Source: Geranomyces variabilis
Lineage: Eukaryota > Chytridiomycota > Chytridiomycetes > Spizellomycetales > Powellomycetaceae
Assembly (NCBI GenBank): GCA_027603065.1
Contig: JADGJP010000048.1
Location: 84,909 to 148,908 of the forward strand
Length of the DNA stretch: 64,000 nt
Reading direction: 5' to 3'
The notes below the pieces were generated by a model. That model searched no databases, was not told the origin of the DNA, and was given only the letters and a program-made list of their open reading frames with translations. A program made the position numbers and the translations under genes. Numbering within the stretch: position 1 is the first letter of the stretch; each line of letters opens with the position of its first letter. Shown here piece after piece: positions 1 to 12,700 of this stretch.

Positions 1-2993
1 CCCGCCGGGGATCTCATCCATAAACCCTTGTTCAGTCGGCGTCGGGTCTGACGACGGTGCGCGTCCTTGTGATCCGCCAACGTGCTTGTTCTCCTCCGGC
101 TTGCCCATGATATCATCAGCCACTTCATGCGCGCCTTCGGAAAGGTTCCGTGCATGCTCTCCCATCTCGCCTCCGCCAAGATGGAGACCGGGGACAACGT
201 CATCCACCATCGCATGCTTGCCGTGCTCGGTCCTTTTGCCATGCCCGACAGTGTCCTGCGGGGGTGCAACATCACCAGCCATCGTTCCGCCATGCTCAAC
301 TTTGCCCTTATCGTCATAAATCACATCATCGCGAAGCGTGTGCTCGGCAGTGTCAAACCTGCCGACACAGAGGTCGATTCCACCGATAAACGCAATTTTG
401 CGGTCAATAACCGCGGCTTTCTCGTGATGCGCCCACATGACGGTGTCGAGAACCGGCCCGATAAACCCGCGCCCTTGGTCCGGGTGGCGGAGGACAACAA
501 TGTTGCTCGATTTCAGTTCCAACTCGTTGTCGGGATCCTCGACCTCTTTATCGAGATACAAGTGCGGCTTGCTGCGTCCCATAAAGTCCTCCTTCGCATG
601 CAGCGACGCGTTGGGGAGGTTCATCTCCTTGTACAGCAGGATGTAAATGCGAACGCCTTCGTTGGCTTTCTTGAACAGCAGGCGGTCCAAGCGAGACCCC
701 AAATGCTCCGGATGCACACCGTCAACAGCCCGAAGCAGGAAGATCTCGGGCGTGATAAACCAGTCAGCAATCAAAATTTCCTTTTCAGCAGACACGATCG
801 CCTTGTAAACTTGTTCGAAATGCGAGCTGCCGTCCACGAGCCATTCGACATGTGTCGAGGACTGGAGTTTGCGCACGGGGGCAAACCCGTCGTATCGACC
901 GACTTTTGGCTGTACGTCCCTAAACCACGTCGTCTTTTGTCTCCGCAGCTCGAGTTGCAGCGCCCATTCGCGTGCGACACGCGCGCGACCCCGCCCACCA
1001 ATCTCGTAATGGAAATCAATCAGCAAGTCGCGGAATCCGTTCAAAATCGCAAGCTTATTTTTATCTTTGACCCAGACTTCGTTGGTTTTCTTGTTGAAGG
1101 GGCGCAGGACGAGAGCATTGCGCGCGGCATGGTGTTGGCGCCCTCCCGGTCGGACGTTGACGCGGTCTTCGCGGTTGCCCGTAGGGTCTTCGTCTTTGGG
1201 ACGCATGTCGACTTCTTTGCGCTGTGTGTCCTTGTGCAGGACCTGGAAATAGCCGTCAATCAGCATGACCTCTTGTGGGGTCATGTCCATTGGCGAGTAA
1301 AAGTAAAGAAGATAGTTGGAGCGCAGCGCCTACAAGCAGCGAGAAAAAGGGAAGGTAAGGGGAGCGTTCAGTCGACCAACTCCAAAGCGCACTTCCCCCG
1401 CAGCTTTGGTCTGCCCACGCATGATCACACATACCAGCCATCTCCGCTGAGAGGTACGCGGAACCAAAAAATCGGGAAAACAAAACACATCATTTTTTCG
1501 CCCACCACGGCGCTTCTTTGCCCATCCTTCTTTTCCTTTGATACCATCCTCCCAGGTGCCAATCAAGCTCGTCCGCGAAAGCTCAATAAATCCACACACA
1601 ACCATGCCGCGACGTCGCTCCTCCACCGCATTCCAGTCCGTGCCCAGAATATTCCACGGCTCCTTGACTTCCTGCAAGATGTCGCGCAGATATTCGATCA
1701 GGTGCTCCGCGCGCCGTTCCGAGCGGTTGAGCGGTTTCGGCAATTTTTTGTACTGCGTGGGCGTGTAGTACCGCTCAGGTTCCTCGGCTTCCTTTTCACC
1801 GTCGGTTTCTTCAACGGGTCGGTCGCCTTCTTCGTCTTTACGTGCTTTTTTGTTTTCCTTTTCCAGCTCGGTCTGCGTCGGACTCAACGCACAGCGCCGC
1901 CGCAAGTGCTTTTGCACGCTTTTGTACTTGAAATCCTTGTGACCGGGGTCGCTGAGTAGAATGGAGAAGCGCGCAAAGTCTTTCGGCCGCATACTGAGCG
2001 TCCAGTGCGTTTTGGACGGCTTGTGTGTGATTTCAATCTCGTGCGCGTCTTTGCGGTGCAAAATGTCGGCTGAGGACCCACCGGCATTGCTGCTAGCTCC
2101 GGTTGCGCGAAAGGAGCGCAGTTTGACCTTGTCCCAGTCGTACCAGCGACTTTTGAGAAACGGTGTTGTCTTTACAAACTTGACCTAGAGAGAGTGAGAG
2201 AGAGAGAGGGAGAGGGAGGGAGAAGAAGAAGAAGAAGAAGACAACAGTAAGAAAAGGCAACGGATAGGAAATGCTTCGCTTCGCTCCGCAGAAAAAACGC
2301 AATAATGCTACGCTTGGCTCCGCAGGAAAACACACACTGCTACGCTTCGCTTCGCAAAAGAAATGTTTCGCTTTCGCTCCCGCTTCGCACCACCCGCAGT
2401 CTCTTTACCTCAAGGTCCTTAAACATAGGCTCAGGATAATCCGAGTTACTAGCGCTCACAAACATGCCCTCGGGACTATCCATGCCAACCTCCGCAACCG
2501 ACGTGTTATCTTCTGAAAACCTTCGATTGATCTTGGCCCTGTCTCTCCAGGCACGAAGTCTGTCCGCCGTCGCATGTCTGTTGAGAAAGGAGAATGGCGA
2601 AGAACCTAGGCTACTTCCGCCGGGCGTTTGCGGAGTAGGGCCGTCTGCGGCGGGTGCGACGTGATTGTGACGTGCGCCAGCGCCGCCGCCGCCGCCGCCG
2701 CCAGGAGTGGAGGGAATCGAAGGAGCGGGGGTTGTTTGGCTGGAGGAGCCTCCTGCAGTTCCGGGGGTGCCGGGGCCAGCACCAGCAGCGCCCTTGTTGT
2801 GACGGGACCAAGGCATGAAGCGGCTAGCCGAGTGTTGGCGAGTAAAGTGGAATGGGTTTGGCTCTGCGCTGTGCGCGGATTTTTTTGGGGAGGTAGCAGC
2901 GGGAGTGGCACTTGAGGCGGTGGTGGTGGTGTTGTCTGTGGCAGCTGGCGACGAGGCGGGCATGGCCACGGTCTCGTTGGCGAGGGGCGACAT
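1..2993 (-). CDS. Phospholipase D (PLD1/Spo14-like), 3' end outside window
   Basis: Membrane enzyme that hydrolyses phosphatidylcholine to phosphatidic acid. Exons read as complement(<1..1329, 1435..2184, 2409..2993); introns GT-AG and phase 0. The first ATG in frame is at 2993. Residues 1-195 are low complexity with a poly-Gly run (GCC repeat). They are followed by a PX-like segment (HEIEITHKPSKTHWTLSMRP) and a PH-like segment that crosses the second intron (RRWLALRSNYLLYFYSP). The first PLD catalytic HKD motif is plain (WAHHEKAAVIDRK then FIGGIDLC), preceded by the usual ADWFITPEIF and EGVRIYILLYKE blocks. The frame is open to base 1 (888 codons seen), so the second HKD lies outside. A long open frame on the opposite strand (82-1959) is its antisense shadow. 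Family assignment is firm; orthology to Spo14 is inferred from the PX-PH-HKD order. Confidence 0.9.
2190..2395. repeat. Simple and degenerate repeats inside the PLD intron
   Basis: The 224-nt first intron of the PLD gene holds an AG-rich tract running into about six GAA units (2190-2240). Three imperfect copies of a GCTTCGCT/CCGCAGAAAA-type unit follow at roughly 2271, 2300 and 2340. No coding signal is seen. It is probably slippage-generated filler. Confidence 0.6.
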
Positions 2994-3472
2994 TGAGCAG
3001 CTCAACGACGGGGAGCGTCAACGGGAGTGAATGAGGAGTGTCGACGGGATGAGGAGAGGAGAGGAATGAAGTGAATGAAATAAGTGAATGAAGTGAATGA
3101 AATGGAGAGTTGCACGAACGGACACACGACAACAACAGCCCGACCGCTGGGAAGTTTTTTTGTGCTGAGCGAGCGAGCGGGTGACGCGCGGGCGGGCGGG
3201 CGCGACGGCACAAGGCACAGCACAGGCACAGCATCAACTGCATCAACTGCATCATCCATCATCCATCATCATCACGTGTGGCACAGGAGACAGCGTACTA
3301 TAGCTGCGAGACACGCCGTTCCGCAACTACAGTAGCTGCGCACGCCCCTTTCGCGTTGCTGCGCACTGCTTGCTCCCATCAAATGGCCTGTCCAAAAAAC
3401 GCTTGTTCGTTGTTTCTTGCTTCCTCCCCCTCCACCGCCCTCGCTCGCTCGCTCGCTCGCTGCTGCCCCGCC
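2994..3472. promoter_or_regulatory. Divergent intergenic region between PLD and PC-esterase genes
   Basis: This 479-bp gap separates two divergent start codons, so it should carry both promoters. It holds GAATGAAGT-type repeats (3060-3105), CATC repeats (3240-3275) and a CTCG tetranucleotide run (about 3440-3462). No clear TATA box was found. An in-frame ATG at 3383 could extend the downstream protein by 30 residues. Confidence 0.45.
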
Positions 3473-4807
3473 ATGGCTCCCGAATACGCTCGTCTCCCCA
3501 CTACCAGCAGCACCAGCAGCATCACTACCACCACCATCCCCGCGAGCAGCAGCAGCAGCAAAAAACCTTCAACCTTCTGCATCCTCTTTCCGCTCCTCGC
3601 CCTCACCGCACTCGTCTCGTCCGTCCTCACTGCCTACTCGCCTTCGCTTGTCGCGCATCTCGTTAAGCAGCATCAACAGACATTCCAATCCTCACCGCCA
3701 ACCCCACACTCTTCAGCCGCCTCCGCCTCTTCACTCTTGCCCGCCGCCGCCGCGGGTTGGAAGCGCATTGCAAGCGACGCCAACTGGCGCAACAGCGCAG
3801 CATACCGCACGCGTTACGCATCCTGCCCGCTGCTCGACACGCAGGACAAATGCGAGCAAGCAAGGTACGATCGCTTGCTAGCTTGGGAATGGACCAACGA
3901 CAACGACAACGGCAACGGCAACGGCAACGACAACAAAGAGCGTGCAGACTTGACGCCGCTTCCACCCGGCCGGCGCGCACGCGACGTTGCGCTGAAATGC
4001 CTCACCGGCAAAACGCTAGGCTTATCCGGCGACTCGCTCTCCCGCCAATCGTTCCACTCGCTAGCGTGCCTACTCCATGCTGACGGCGCGACCCTCTCGA
4101 TTTCGAAATCGGGCTCATTGGATGTTGTTCAAGCGACTTTCGAAAACACCAGCTCATCGTCGTTGCCACCAGTGACGACGCTACTCTGGACCGGCGACGC
4201 GCTGAACCCATACTTACTTGCATACACGGGGAACCGCCCTGAACCAACAATAAACTACACAACCCTGCACCCAACGCTCACCGAGCTCCTCATCCACAGC
4301 CCAGACTATCTCGTCCTAAACACAGGGCTGTGGGTCGACGCCTCCTCATTTCGTTCCCGCGTGCTGGATTTCTACCAAGCATATACGAAAATCATCCGGT
4401 CCGCGCTCGCGCTTCTCTTATTACCCCAAACAACAACAAACACAGCGCAGAAAACAACAAGGATCGTGTTTCGGACTTCCCCGATGCGGCATTTCCAAAA
4501 CGGCGATTACAGCTCTGACGGCTCGTGTCCGGATCTCGTACCAAGGTTCAACGCGTCCGCGACGACATATTATGGAGGGTTTGCAGAAACGTTGCAGAAT
4601 GCTAAACTTAAAGAAATCTTGAACGATGCGGGGGCACCAAGTGTTGTTGCGGTACTGGATGCGGCAGAGATTGCGTTTGCGCGCGCGGACGCGCATCGCT
4701 CGGAAAAGGACTGCAGCCATTATTGTCTCCCCGGCGTTCCCGATTTTTGGAACGAGGTGCTGTTGCAGAGTATTTGGGAGACGTGCGAGGAGGAGTCTGA
4801 TGAGTGA
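3473..4807 (+). CDS. PC-esterase (TBL/PMR5-like) type II membrane protein
   Basis: Single-exon gene, 444 aa from the ATG at 3473 (an in-frame ATG at 3383 is also possible). A Ser/Thr-rich cytoplasmic tail is followed by one membrane segment (about residues 38-60, FCILFPLLALTALVSSVLTA), as in a Golgi type II protein. The catalytic signatures of the PC-esterase family are present: GDS in LSGDSLSRQSFHSLACLL near residue 185, and DxxH in KDCSHYCLPGVPDFWNE near residue 412. Plant TBL relatives O-acetylate wall polysaccharides and CAS1-like relatives act on glycans; the substrate here is unknown. An Asn/Asp-Gly-Asn repeat near residues 140-155 is low complexity. It is divergent from the PLD gene. 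Family call is strong; acetyltransferase versus esterase activity is undecided. Confidence 0.8.
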   Translation: MAPEYARLPTTSSTSSITTTTIPASSSSSKKPSTFCILFPLLALTALVSSVLTAYSPSLVAHLVKQHQQTFQSSPPTPHSSAASASSLLPAAAAGWKRIASDANWRNSAAYRTRYASCPLLDTQDKCEQARYDRLLAWEWTNDNDNGNGNGNDNKERADLTPLPPGRRARDVALKCLTGKTLGLSGDSLSRQSFHSLACLLHADGATLSISKSGSLDVVQATFENTSSSSLPPVTTLLWTGDALNPYLLAYTGNRPEPTINYTTLHPTLTELLIHSPDYLVLNTGLWVDASSFRSRVLDFYQAYTKIIRSALALLLLPQTTTNTAQKTTRIVFRTSPMRHFQNGDYSSDGSCPDLVPRFNASATTYYGGFAETLQNAKLKEILNDAGAPSVVAVLDAAEIAFARADAHRSEKDCSHYCLPGVPDFWNEVLLQSIWETCEEESDE

Positions 4808-5127
4808 TCAACCCTGGGCGCGTGGGTCTCTCCCGCTCGTTCTCTCGCTCTCTCGCTCTATTATCTGTATTTAACGTCGCTGTGCATATGTGTACATATT
4901 AAGATTTTTATGGAGCTGCTATGATATTCCTTACGCTTTTTACGTCTTCTACCCTCGCCGTGTAAGCTTCTCCACCACCCCCGAATACCGCGGTTTGCGC
5001 ATCCCTCGCTCATCGTCCACCGCGCGTGCCTTTTGCGACCGAAGTTTCCTGCCCATACAAAAGGCATAAATTACAAACATCCAAAGCTCACATCCCACAC
5101 ATATAAAAACAATAAGGGGGTTTTTTC
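4808..5127. other. Convergent intergenic spacer
   Basis: A 320-bp stretch between the 3' ends of the PC-esterase and kinesin-6-like genes. It has short CT-rich and AT-rich parts compatible with two 3' UTRs. I see no gene, RNA or repeat in it. Confidence 0.6.
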
Positions 5128-8100
5128 TTACCGTTTCTTTACCGGCACCACCACCACTGCAGCATCAGCCTCCTGCTCCTCCCGTTGTCCATCATCTGGA
5201 GACGACGACAACGACAACGACAACGCCGGGCCAACCGGTGGCAGAAGAGCAGTATGCTCAGCTCCCTTCGCGCATTCTTCGCGCTGCGTAGCCAACAGCC
5301 GCTGAATCGCTGGCGACGAAACTGTCGGCGACGAGAAGACAGCACTCTTCTTCCTCCCCGGCATCTTCCCCGTCGTAACACTCGGTGGTGGTGGTACATC
5401 GCGCAAAACCATGCAAGATACATCCTCCTCATCCTCCATCTTTGTCCTCGTTGTCCTCGTCGTCGGCGTGAGGCGTACAGGCGTAGTAGTAGAAGTGATA
5501 GTTTCGCGTGCTTCCACCACCGCAGGACTCGCATGTGCGGAGGAGGAGGAGGAAAAGAGACTTGGTGTCACAGCCGGCGTGGACGACGCAGACGATGATG
5601 AGCGCTGCTTGGCTTTTCGCTTTCTGGGTTGCGGTGTGCGTTCGCCGCTACCATCGTTTTCGCGGTCGTCGATGGGATCTACAGCCCCGGCCGAAGGCGC
5701 CAGCGTCGGCGGCGGCATCGCAGGCTGATGATTCCTTTCCCCACCTTCGACGCCTGAGGCTTCCATTAGCGTTGACGCGCCAGATCCGGCAGTAGTCGCA
5801 GAAGCGGAAGCGCCACCGGCACCATCCTCCTCCACAGGCAAAGCATTCGCCATCCGTTCTTCCTCCCTCGGTGCGGAAGGGGGGTCGGGAACCGCTGTAT
5901 CGGGCAATGTCTCATCCGCCGCGCCCACAACGAACGCGTCGTCCGCCGTCACGGTTCCAGTTTTTCGCCTCTTACGTAGTCTCCGCTTTTTCGTCGACTT
6001 TATCACCTCCACCTCATCTGCGCTGTCCGCAGCCGCCCCGCTGCGCTCGTCAACGGCTCGCGCGTCCAGTTCGCCAAGCGTCACGCGCCTGGGCGTCGCT
6101 GCCGGTGCGGGAGGATCCGACTGCGAGGGCGGACCAGCGACTAGTTGTGCTTCCGCCATCTCCAGCGACCCAACACCCGGCGTCCCGGTATTATTTTCAC
6201 TCTCAGCAGCGGCAGCAGCAGCAGACGCAGATGCAGCAGGAGGCGTCTTGTCCACTTTCCTAGACCGCGCTCTCGCCGCAATCGATTTCGGTTTCGGGAA
6301 CCGCGACGCGGGCCGCTGTCCCCTCGCTTCCGACGCCTCGCATATTTCCGCGGCTGCCGCTGCGGCTGCCGCCAAAGTCGAGAACTCCGCAGCGGGCGCC
6401 GCTGCGTTATCGGGAACGGCGTGCCAGGATGTGTCCATTGCGCGCTCGTCGTGATTCGGCGAGTCAACACATTCGGGTGAATCAAGAGCGACACTATCAT
6501 CAGATTCGTGCGCCGTTACGCTGAGCATGGGCGATCCCGTAAGATTTGGCGACGGGTCGCGCTGTTCGGATGATACTTCTTTGGAAGAACTATCGACGTT
6601 TATCTCTTCATCAAATGATGATGACATTGCCCGTCGTGGAACCAGCTCGCTCCGCAACTCTGCAACCTCGCGCGCAAGCACTGTGTTTTCTGTACGGAGC
6701 TGAGCCACGATTTTCTCAAGAGCGCTGATTTGACTTTCATACATCTCTGACGCCGCATCAAGCTTCCCATCGTCATCGTCATCCGACTCAGACGCTCTCT
6801 CGCGTTCGGCTTCCGCAAGGCGGTGCTCAGTATTCGCGCGCAACAGTTGATCCTCCAATTCGCGAAACCGGGTCTGACTTTCCTCCGCACACGCTTTACG
6901 TACTCGCGCTTCCAGTTGCACGCGCGCAAACTCGCTTTCCGCCAAAGCCTGCTGCAATCTCTGCACCTCCAGCGCCAACCGGCCCGCCTCTGCCGCAGAG
7001 ATATTCATCGTCGAGGGCTTTTCAATCTGGCTAACCACCTGCGTCAGCGCGCCCGCACGCTGTGCAAAGCGGAAAACCTCCGACGTGACACGCGCTTGCT
7101 CCACAGCCGGGTTCACATGGATCATAAACGCGGGCGTGCCGTACTCAAAATACGGCTGCAGCAGCTGCGTGAATTTGCATTCGCGCCAGGGTACAACTGT
7201 TCGTTTGCCCGACGACGACGCGCGGGCTTGATTCGTGCGCAACGCTTCGACGCATTTAGCAAGCGTATGTAGCGTCGAGTTGATTTTCTTGGTCTCTGAT
7301 TGCGCGACGCCTTCAACCCCGGACTGCGCGAGCCGTTCCGCGCCAGCCAAGTCAACGACCGCTACACGGCTGACTGTAATCTCCGACGCATCCGCGCCAG
7401 CGGGCACCCGCAAGAGTTTCACCACTGAAAGCAGATGTGATCGCGAGCTTTGGTCATTCATTTTTGTACCCAGCACTGTGCGGTTCCCCAATGCGTTCGT
7501 CAGCGCGATGCGTGCTTCGTCTAATGTGCGGACACGGGTCTCGTGCTGCTGAGCGATACACCGCCGCCCTTCGCTGTCCATTTTAAGTGTCGCAGGGGCG
7601 CGTTTCGAGGAATGAGATTCATTTGATCCGTGTTGGAAGAGCTTGACAGGTTTTTTGGAGTCGCTGCCTGCCTGGCTTTGCAAGTCATACACCTGGTCCA
7701 GATAGCACTCTGCAAACGACAAAGAAACGCTGTATTCGCAGGCATCCACTGCAACGTCGCCCTCTGGCTTTTGCTGTTGAGGCGGTTTCCGCTTGGCGAT
7801 TCCGCCAAGAACAGTCGAGACATTGTTCCACAGCTCCGGCTTGAAAAGCTTCTTCACTTGCTTTGTTCCAACACGCTTAAGCACCTCTTCCACCGTGCGA
7901 AGCAGCAACCCCGGCTCCTCCTTGGTTCCGGTTACCGTGAAAGTCTATAAACCGAGGGCAGAGCGCATGCTCGGTGAACTGGGACAGCGCTGCGCGACTT
8001 GTCCCCCGTATAAGAAAAGACTCTTACCTTGCCGCTGCTGGACGCGCCGTAAGCTAACAGCAAACTCGCCGATTCGCCGGTCTCAAACATGCTGCTGACC

Positions 8101-8507
8101 GCGGGCTTCATTATTTCGTCAAAGACCTCGGTTTGCGATGTCGTAGGGCCGTAGACTTTCGAAAACGTATAGGTTTCCACTCTCTAACAAATAGTAAACC
8201 GCGGGCTTAAAAATTCGAAGACTAACAGTAAGCTAAAGCTTCGGCTGCACACCTCGCTGCTTCTAAACATGACCGCGCGGTCGGCTGATGGCACGACCGA
8301 GGTGGCGCCGTCGGCAATCGGACGCAGCCTTAGGTAGACGGGAATGAGAAGATCAGCAGCATCAGCGCGGGTGGCTTCTGACTCGGCCTTGCGCTTTGAA
8401 GACGGGATTGCGCGCGCGGCGGAAGATGAGGAGGAGGACGCAGCAGCGGCGGCGGCGGCATTGCAGGCAGGCGGGCGGGTCACGGGCGCCTGCTGGTCTC
8501 CGCTCAT
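5128..8507 (-). CDS. Kinesin-6-like motor protein (KIF20/KIF23 type)
   Basis: Plus-end microtubule motor, probably acting at the spindle midzone and in cytokinesis if the class is right. Exons complement(5128..7944, 8028..8183, 8253..8507), 1075 aa, starting at the first in-frame ATG. Splicing restores the P-loop across the second intron (GASSSGKTFTVTGT, near residues 131-144). Switch I is NDQSSRSH and switch II is VDLAGAERLAQSG. KINSTLHTLAKCVEAL and VVPWRECKFTQLLQPYF resemble the kinesin-6 spellings. A large insert follows the motor's first third (about residues 165-200), another kinesin-6 habit. A coiled coil (about 420-560) precedes a long acidic, Ala/Ser-rich disordered tail with basic clusters and SP/TP sites. 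The kinesin call is certain; the class is inferred from motif spelling. Confidence 0.85.
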
Positions 8508-8761
8508 CTTGCTAGTGGGTGCGCTGCTATATCTTGAAGGATGCCGACGCGCGTTCGGACTTTGACTGTGCGAGCCGGACGTTTTGCCTTCGCCGCTATT
8601 GTACGAGTAATCACGGATCGACACGGGCAGCCATGGTTCTAATCCGCTTTAGCTTATAGGCGGAATTCAGTGTCTTGATCCGGGCATACACGAAATATGT
8701 ACATTATGTTTCCACTCCGCTGTAGCTTACAGCAAGGCAAACTACTCTGACGTACGCGGGG

Positions 8762-9230
8762 TCAACCTAACTGCCCTTTCGCCCTCATCTTTTTGATCTT
8801 GTCTGCGACCTTATTTCGGGGCATCGGGGCAGTAATATCCATGAAGCGCGCGACGGTGTTTTTGGGATCAGTCAAGTGTAGCGCGGTCAGCAAGTCCATT
8901 TCATCTTCGGTCCACTGATGTTTAGCTATGAAGAAAGCAGCACCAGTGTGTGAATTAAAAGTGAGACCAAAATGTATAAAGTTCAATGCGCTACCACCCT
9001 GCAGTTTTACCTTTTCGCTGTTCCCACATCTTGATAATGAGGTGTGGATCGTGCGGGAGATGGTGCGGCACGGCATCCGGAGCTGGTTCCTCAGGCTCGG
9101 CTTGGCATGGGGCAGCGTGGGAAAGGTCGGGGTCTGCGGCTGCAGCGACCTCGGCAGCGCCTGCAAGCTCCGGGGGCGGAGGAAGCGGGTCCTCATTTGG
9201 GCACTGCTGATAATGATTATGCATAGTCAT
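8762..9230 (-). CDS. Small SANT/Myb-like protein of unknown function
   Basis: Two exons, complement(8762..8925, 9011..9230), 127 aa, with an 85-nt GT-AG intron and consistent phase. The N-terminal half is Pro/Ala/His-rich (PLPPPPELAGAAEVAAAAD). The C-terminal half, HQWTEDEMDLLTALHLTD followed by a basic helix ending KIKKMRAKGQLG, resembles a short SANT/Myb-type helical domain (W-T-x-D-E-x-x-L-L). No name can be assigned. It lies downstream of the kinesin-6-like gene on the same strand, 254 bp from that gene's start. The exon join is supported by phase only. Confidence 0.55.
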
Positions 9231-9790
9231 GAGTGCCCAGAACGGTCTGTCTGTTGGGAGTATATACACGGTTGATTGACCGTGGCGGGTGAGTGAAACT
9301 GCCGTGAAAGGCGCGTGGGAAAACCGCACGAGCGGTGAGTCACCGTGACCACACACTCGGGCTCCTCACCGCTCGTCCTGAGCAGGCAAGTGTTAAAGAG
9401 CATTCTGACGTTGGTGATCTCCGCCGGTCCGTATCACCTCTGTGGTGACATATTTGTTTGCCAGCTGCCCAAGCCTACTGAGCAGCACCGGTCAAGGATA
9501 TCGGAGGCCGCATGTGAGTTTTTGCCAAAGGACGATTCCGGCTACTCGTGCGCTCGTGTCTCAGAGGCGACCACCATCAGGACAGCAGCTGTAGGCCACG
9601 GCCGAAAATCACCGTGTTGAGACGCTGTGCTATTTTTTCTAACAATGGCCGATACATCGTGCACCGGTGTTGTAGCTTGTTGAACGGAAGGCCTTGCTGG
9701 CTTCTTTGTCTTGAACAAGTAAATAATTATCCGCATTGCTGAAACCCCGCGGTCGGTCTTACTAAACAGTTTCAATTAAATATTAACCTA
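9231..9790. other. Intergenic stretch with no recognised gene
   Basis: This 560-bp region lies between the start of the SANT-like gene and the 3' end of the PH-domain gene. It should hold the SANT-like gene's promoter. Only short open frames without domain-like sequence are present. I see no RNA gene or repeat. Confidence 0.5.
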
Positions 9791-12700
9791 TTATTTCTCG
9801 ATCGCTGGCGCAATGGGAATCCCTGGCGGGCACGAAATGCGTCGACAGGCAGATCCCATCTCTACAAGTCCAAATTTTGGCCCGCGCTGTCCGCCTGCTC
9901 CTCCGACTCTCTTCAGCTCTGTTTTCTGAGCCTGCAGCGCTGTAATTTCCTCTCTGAGCGCATTGCGTTTGCCCACCAGCATCGCAAGCTCCTCGCCCAC
10001 CGTGTCGCGCCCTGCTGTTGCGTTGCGAATTTCCATCACGGCATCGCGGAGCTCTTTGAGTTCAGTCACGTCTGTCAAACGCGCGGCGGCGGCTGGCATC
10101 GTTGTTGGTGAGACCGAGACCGGGACGGGAACTGAGCCGTTTCGCTGAAACAACCCGTGTGCATCAAAGCAGTCGAGGACGCGCGCGAGAGAGTGCTGGA
10201 TTGAGTCTAGCGCGGCTGCCGACGCGTGTTCTCGCTGCGCGGACTCGTGGTAGCAGGCGAGAAGTTCGCGGAGATCTTGAGGCGATGACGACGACGCTGC
10301 ACTTGCTGGTGCTGAGGATTGCCATGGGTCAGTCAGAGCGCCTCCGCCTCGAATGGGTGAGGTGGACCGCGAAATGGCTCCCAGAGACGTCTGGATTGAC
10401 GACAGGCGCGAGTCTAAATCTATGGGCAAGTAGCTGACGAGGCACGAGTGAATTGACTCGATGAGTTTGTGTGCAGAGTTCTGGCTCGGCGTGCTGCCCA
10501 GCTTTTCAATCTGCGCTGCAACCTGCTGCAAAAGCGCGTGTGCGTCGGCGTCGGCGGTGTCTGTTTCACCAGAGGCGCGCGCTGTCGCAGCAATTTTGAG
10601 CTTGTCTTGCAGCTCTTGCACCGCGCCAGCACTGGTCTTGCCCAGCGCCTCAATCCGCGAGACCTTGTCTGCAACCACCGAATGCGTATCTTGCGATATG
10701 GCAAACATGGCTAGCAGATCTGCAAGCCGCGCGCCGGTAACGTCGTCCGCAAGCTGCTCTTTGATTTCACCGAGGTCTTCCCGCATACGGCCTAACACAC
10801 TGCGTTGCTCGGCAAGAGCTGCTGCGACGCCGCTCGCTCCACCAGACCCGCCGCTGACACTGACAACGTCACCCGCGCTGCCGGCCTCGTTTGCATCCGT
10901 TCCCAGCATTCCGACTTGTACCAGCTTGGTCACAGTCCTGTGCATGTGTTTTAACTGATCTGCAATCCGATCCAAACGTCCGTCCACAACATCGTGTCGT
11001 GTTTGTGCCTCGCGGCCGGCTCTTGCGACACGATCAGCTAAACCCGCAACACCTTCGCCAATATCAGTCAGTTTGTGCAGCTGGATCATCTGTGCCGCTT
11101 CGCTCTCGTCGTCATTTCCCGCGGTACCACCGCCCGCGGCTGCCAACGCTGTGTCCAGAGACGAGAACCGCGCGGTTTGTGTTGCTTGGACGTGGTCGAC
11201 TACGCGGGATAGGTGAATCAGCTTATCGTTGATTGCGGTGATCATATTTGTGGTGGGACGGTCGAGACGGTCGCCGGTGCCTGACCCGGCGCGACCCGGA
11301 GCTGCAGGCGTTGCTGCGAGCCGGTCGCGGATATCAACAAGAATTTCCATCATAGGAGCTAACGCGACGTCCGCATGTTTGTCGCGCGTCATGCTCGTTG
11401 TTGCAATAGCAGCTTTGATGTCCGCTGTTTTTGCTTCAAGCTGCTCGTTGATCTTTGCAGTTGATGCGCTGGTAATGTCGTGTACACGCTTTGCAAGCGC
11501 GGATTGGATTTCTGCCGACAGCGTTTGGACACCCGTATCCCATGCGCTCGTGGATCGCTGGTTTCCGGCTGCAATCATCGTCATTAGCTGTCCCATGTCG
11601 ACCGCGGCCTGCTGTTGCGCCGCAGAGAGGCCCGATGTTTGCTCCGCAAGGTCCGTGATTGCATAACTCAAACTGTCGCGTGAATCCAGCTTTTCGGCGA
11701 CTTTCTTCAACGTCTTTTGCAGATCGTCAAGTGCCCTTGTCTCTGGCTGAGCATCTCGCTGCGTTAGCAGCTGAGTCATTTGCTGGCCAAGCGAGTCAAG
11801 ACATGGCTTCAGTGCGGCGTGATCAGTGGCCGTGACGGTCGTTGAGTTGGCTTTGGTCTGTGTCAGTAGCTCGTGCACCATTTTCGCAATTTTGCTAGTC
11901 CGCATTTCCATCGACTCTGTCAACTCTGACACTGCGGCCTCGAGTTCCGCGGACGGCGGAGCTGCTGCTGGTGCTGCTGTCGCACTGTCGTCCCGTTGCC
12001 TACTACCTATCTGTTCACCAGCCTGGACGATTCCACGCGCTGCTTCTTTGATGCTCTCCGCCGCGTTCGTCAACTCTTCCCGCAAGATATCCAGCCCAGC
12101 ACCAGGATCACCAGCTACAATCTGCGTATCAAGTAACCGCAGAACCAGATCTTTGACATTCGACAGCTCAGCGTGGAGATCATACGCCGCAGCAGCGCGG
12201 ACTCCTGTTACAGTTCCCGAGCTCGGCGTGCTTTGCGGATGCGCGGGGCGGTTTCCAAACAATGACGACCCGGCACCACCCACACGATGCTGTTGCTGTT
12301 GCACCGCCCCGGTAGCACTCTCGCTGTTTCGCCGTCCGTAGAAGCCCGTCTCTGCAACTTGCTCAAACGCGGGAGCGCTGGGCACAGGGCGGGGCGTCAC
12401 GCTGCGGAAATTGTGATGTCTGTCATCATCCGCCATGATGCTTTCTTCTTCCTCCTCCTCACGATCTTCGTCCTCGTCTTGGTCGTCTTCGTCGGCTTCG
12501 CCGACAATGGCTGTGAGTGATGATACCCAGCGGTCTCGCTCCGCGCGGTTGTCGGATGCGAATAATAGCCCATGGGAGTCGCGCATTACGAGCCGGAAGG
12601 CGGGTTGAGAGCTGATAGTGTTGCGAGGCGCGGCGGGGCACACGCCTGTGCAGGCTGTGAGGCTAATTATGCGGAGCGCATGCGAGTCCTAAATTAAAAC

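Noticed and set aside
82-1959. Long 625-codon open frame on the plus strand
   Set aside because: It is antisense to the phospholipase D exons, whose HKD motif and splice sites are clear on the minus strand.
5185-6500. Several plus-strand open frames rich in Arg and Ser
   Set aside because: They lie antisense to the kinesin-6-like tail and arise from its biased codon use.
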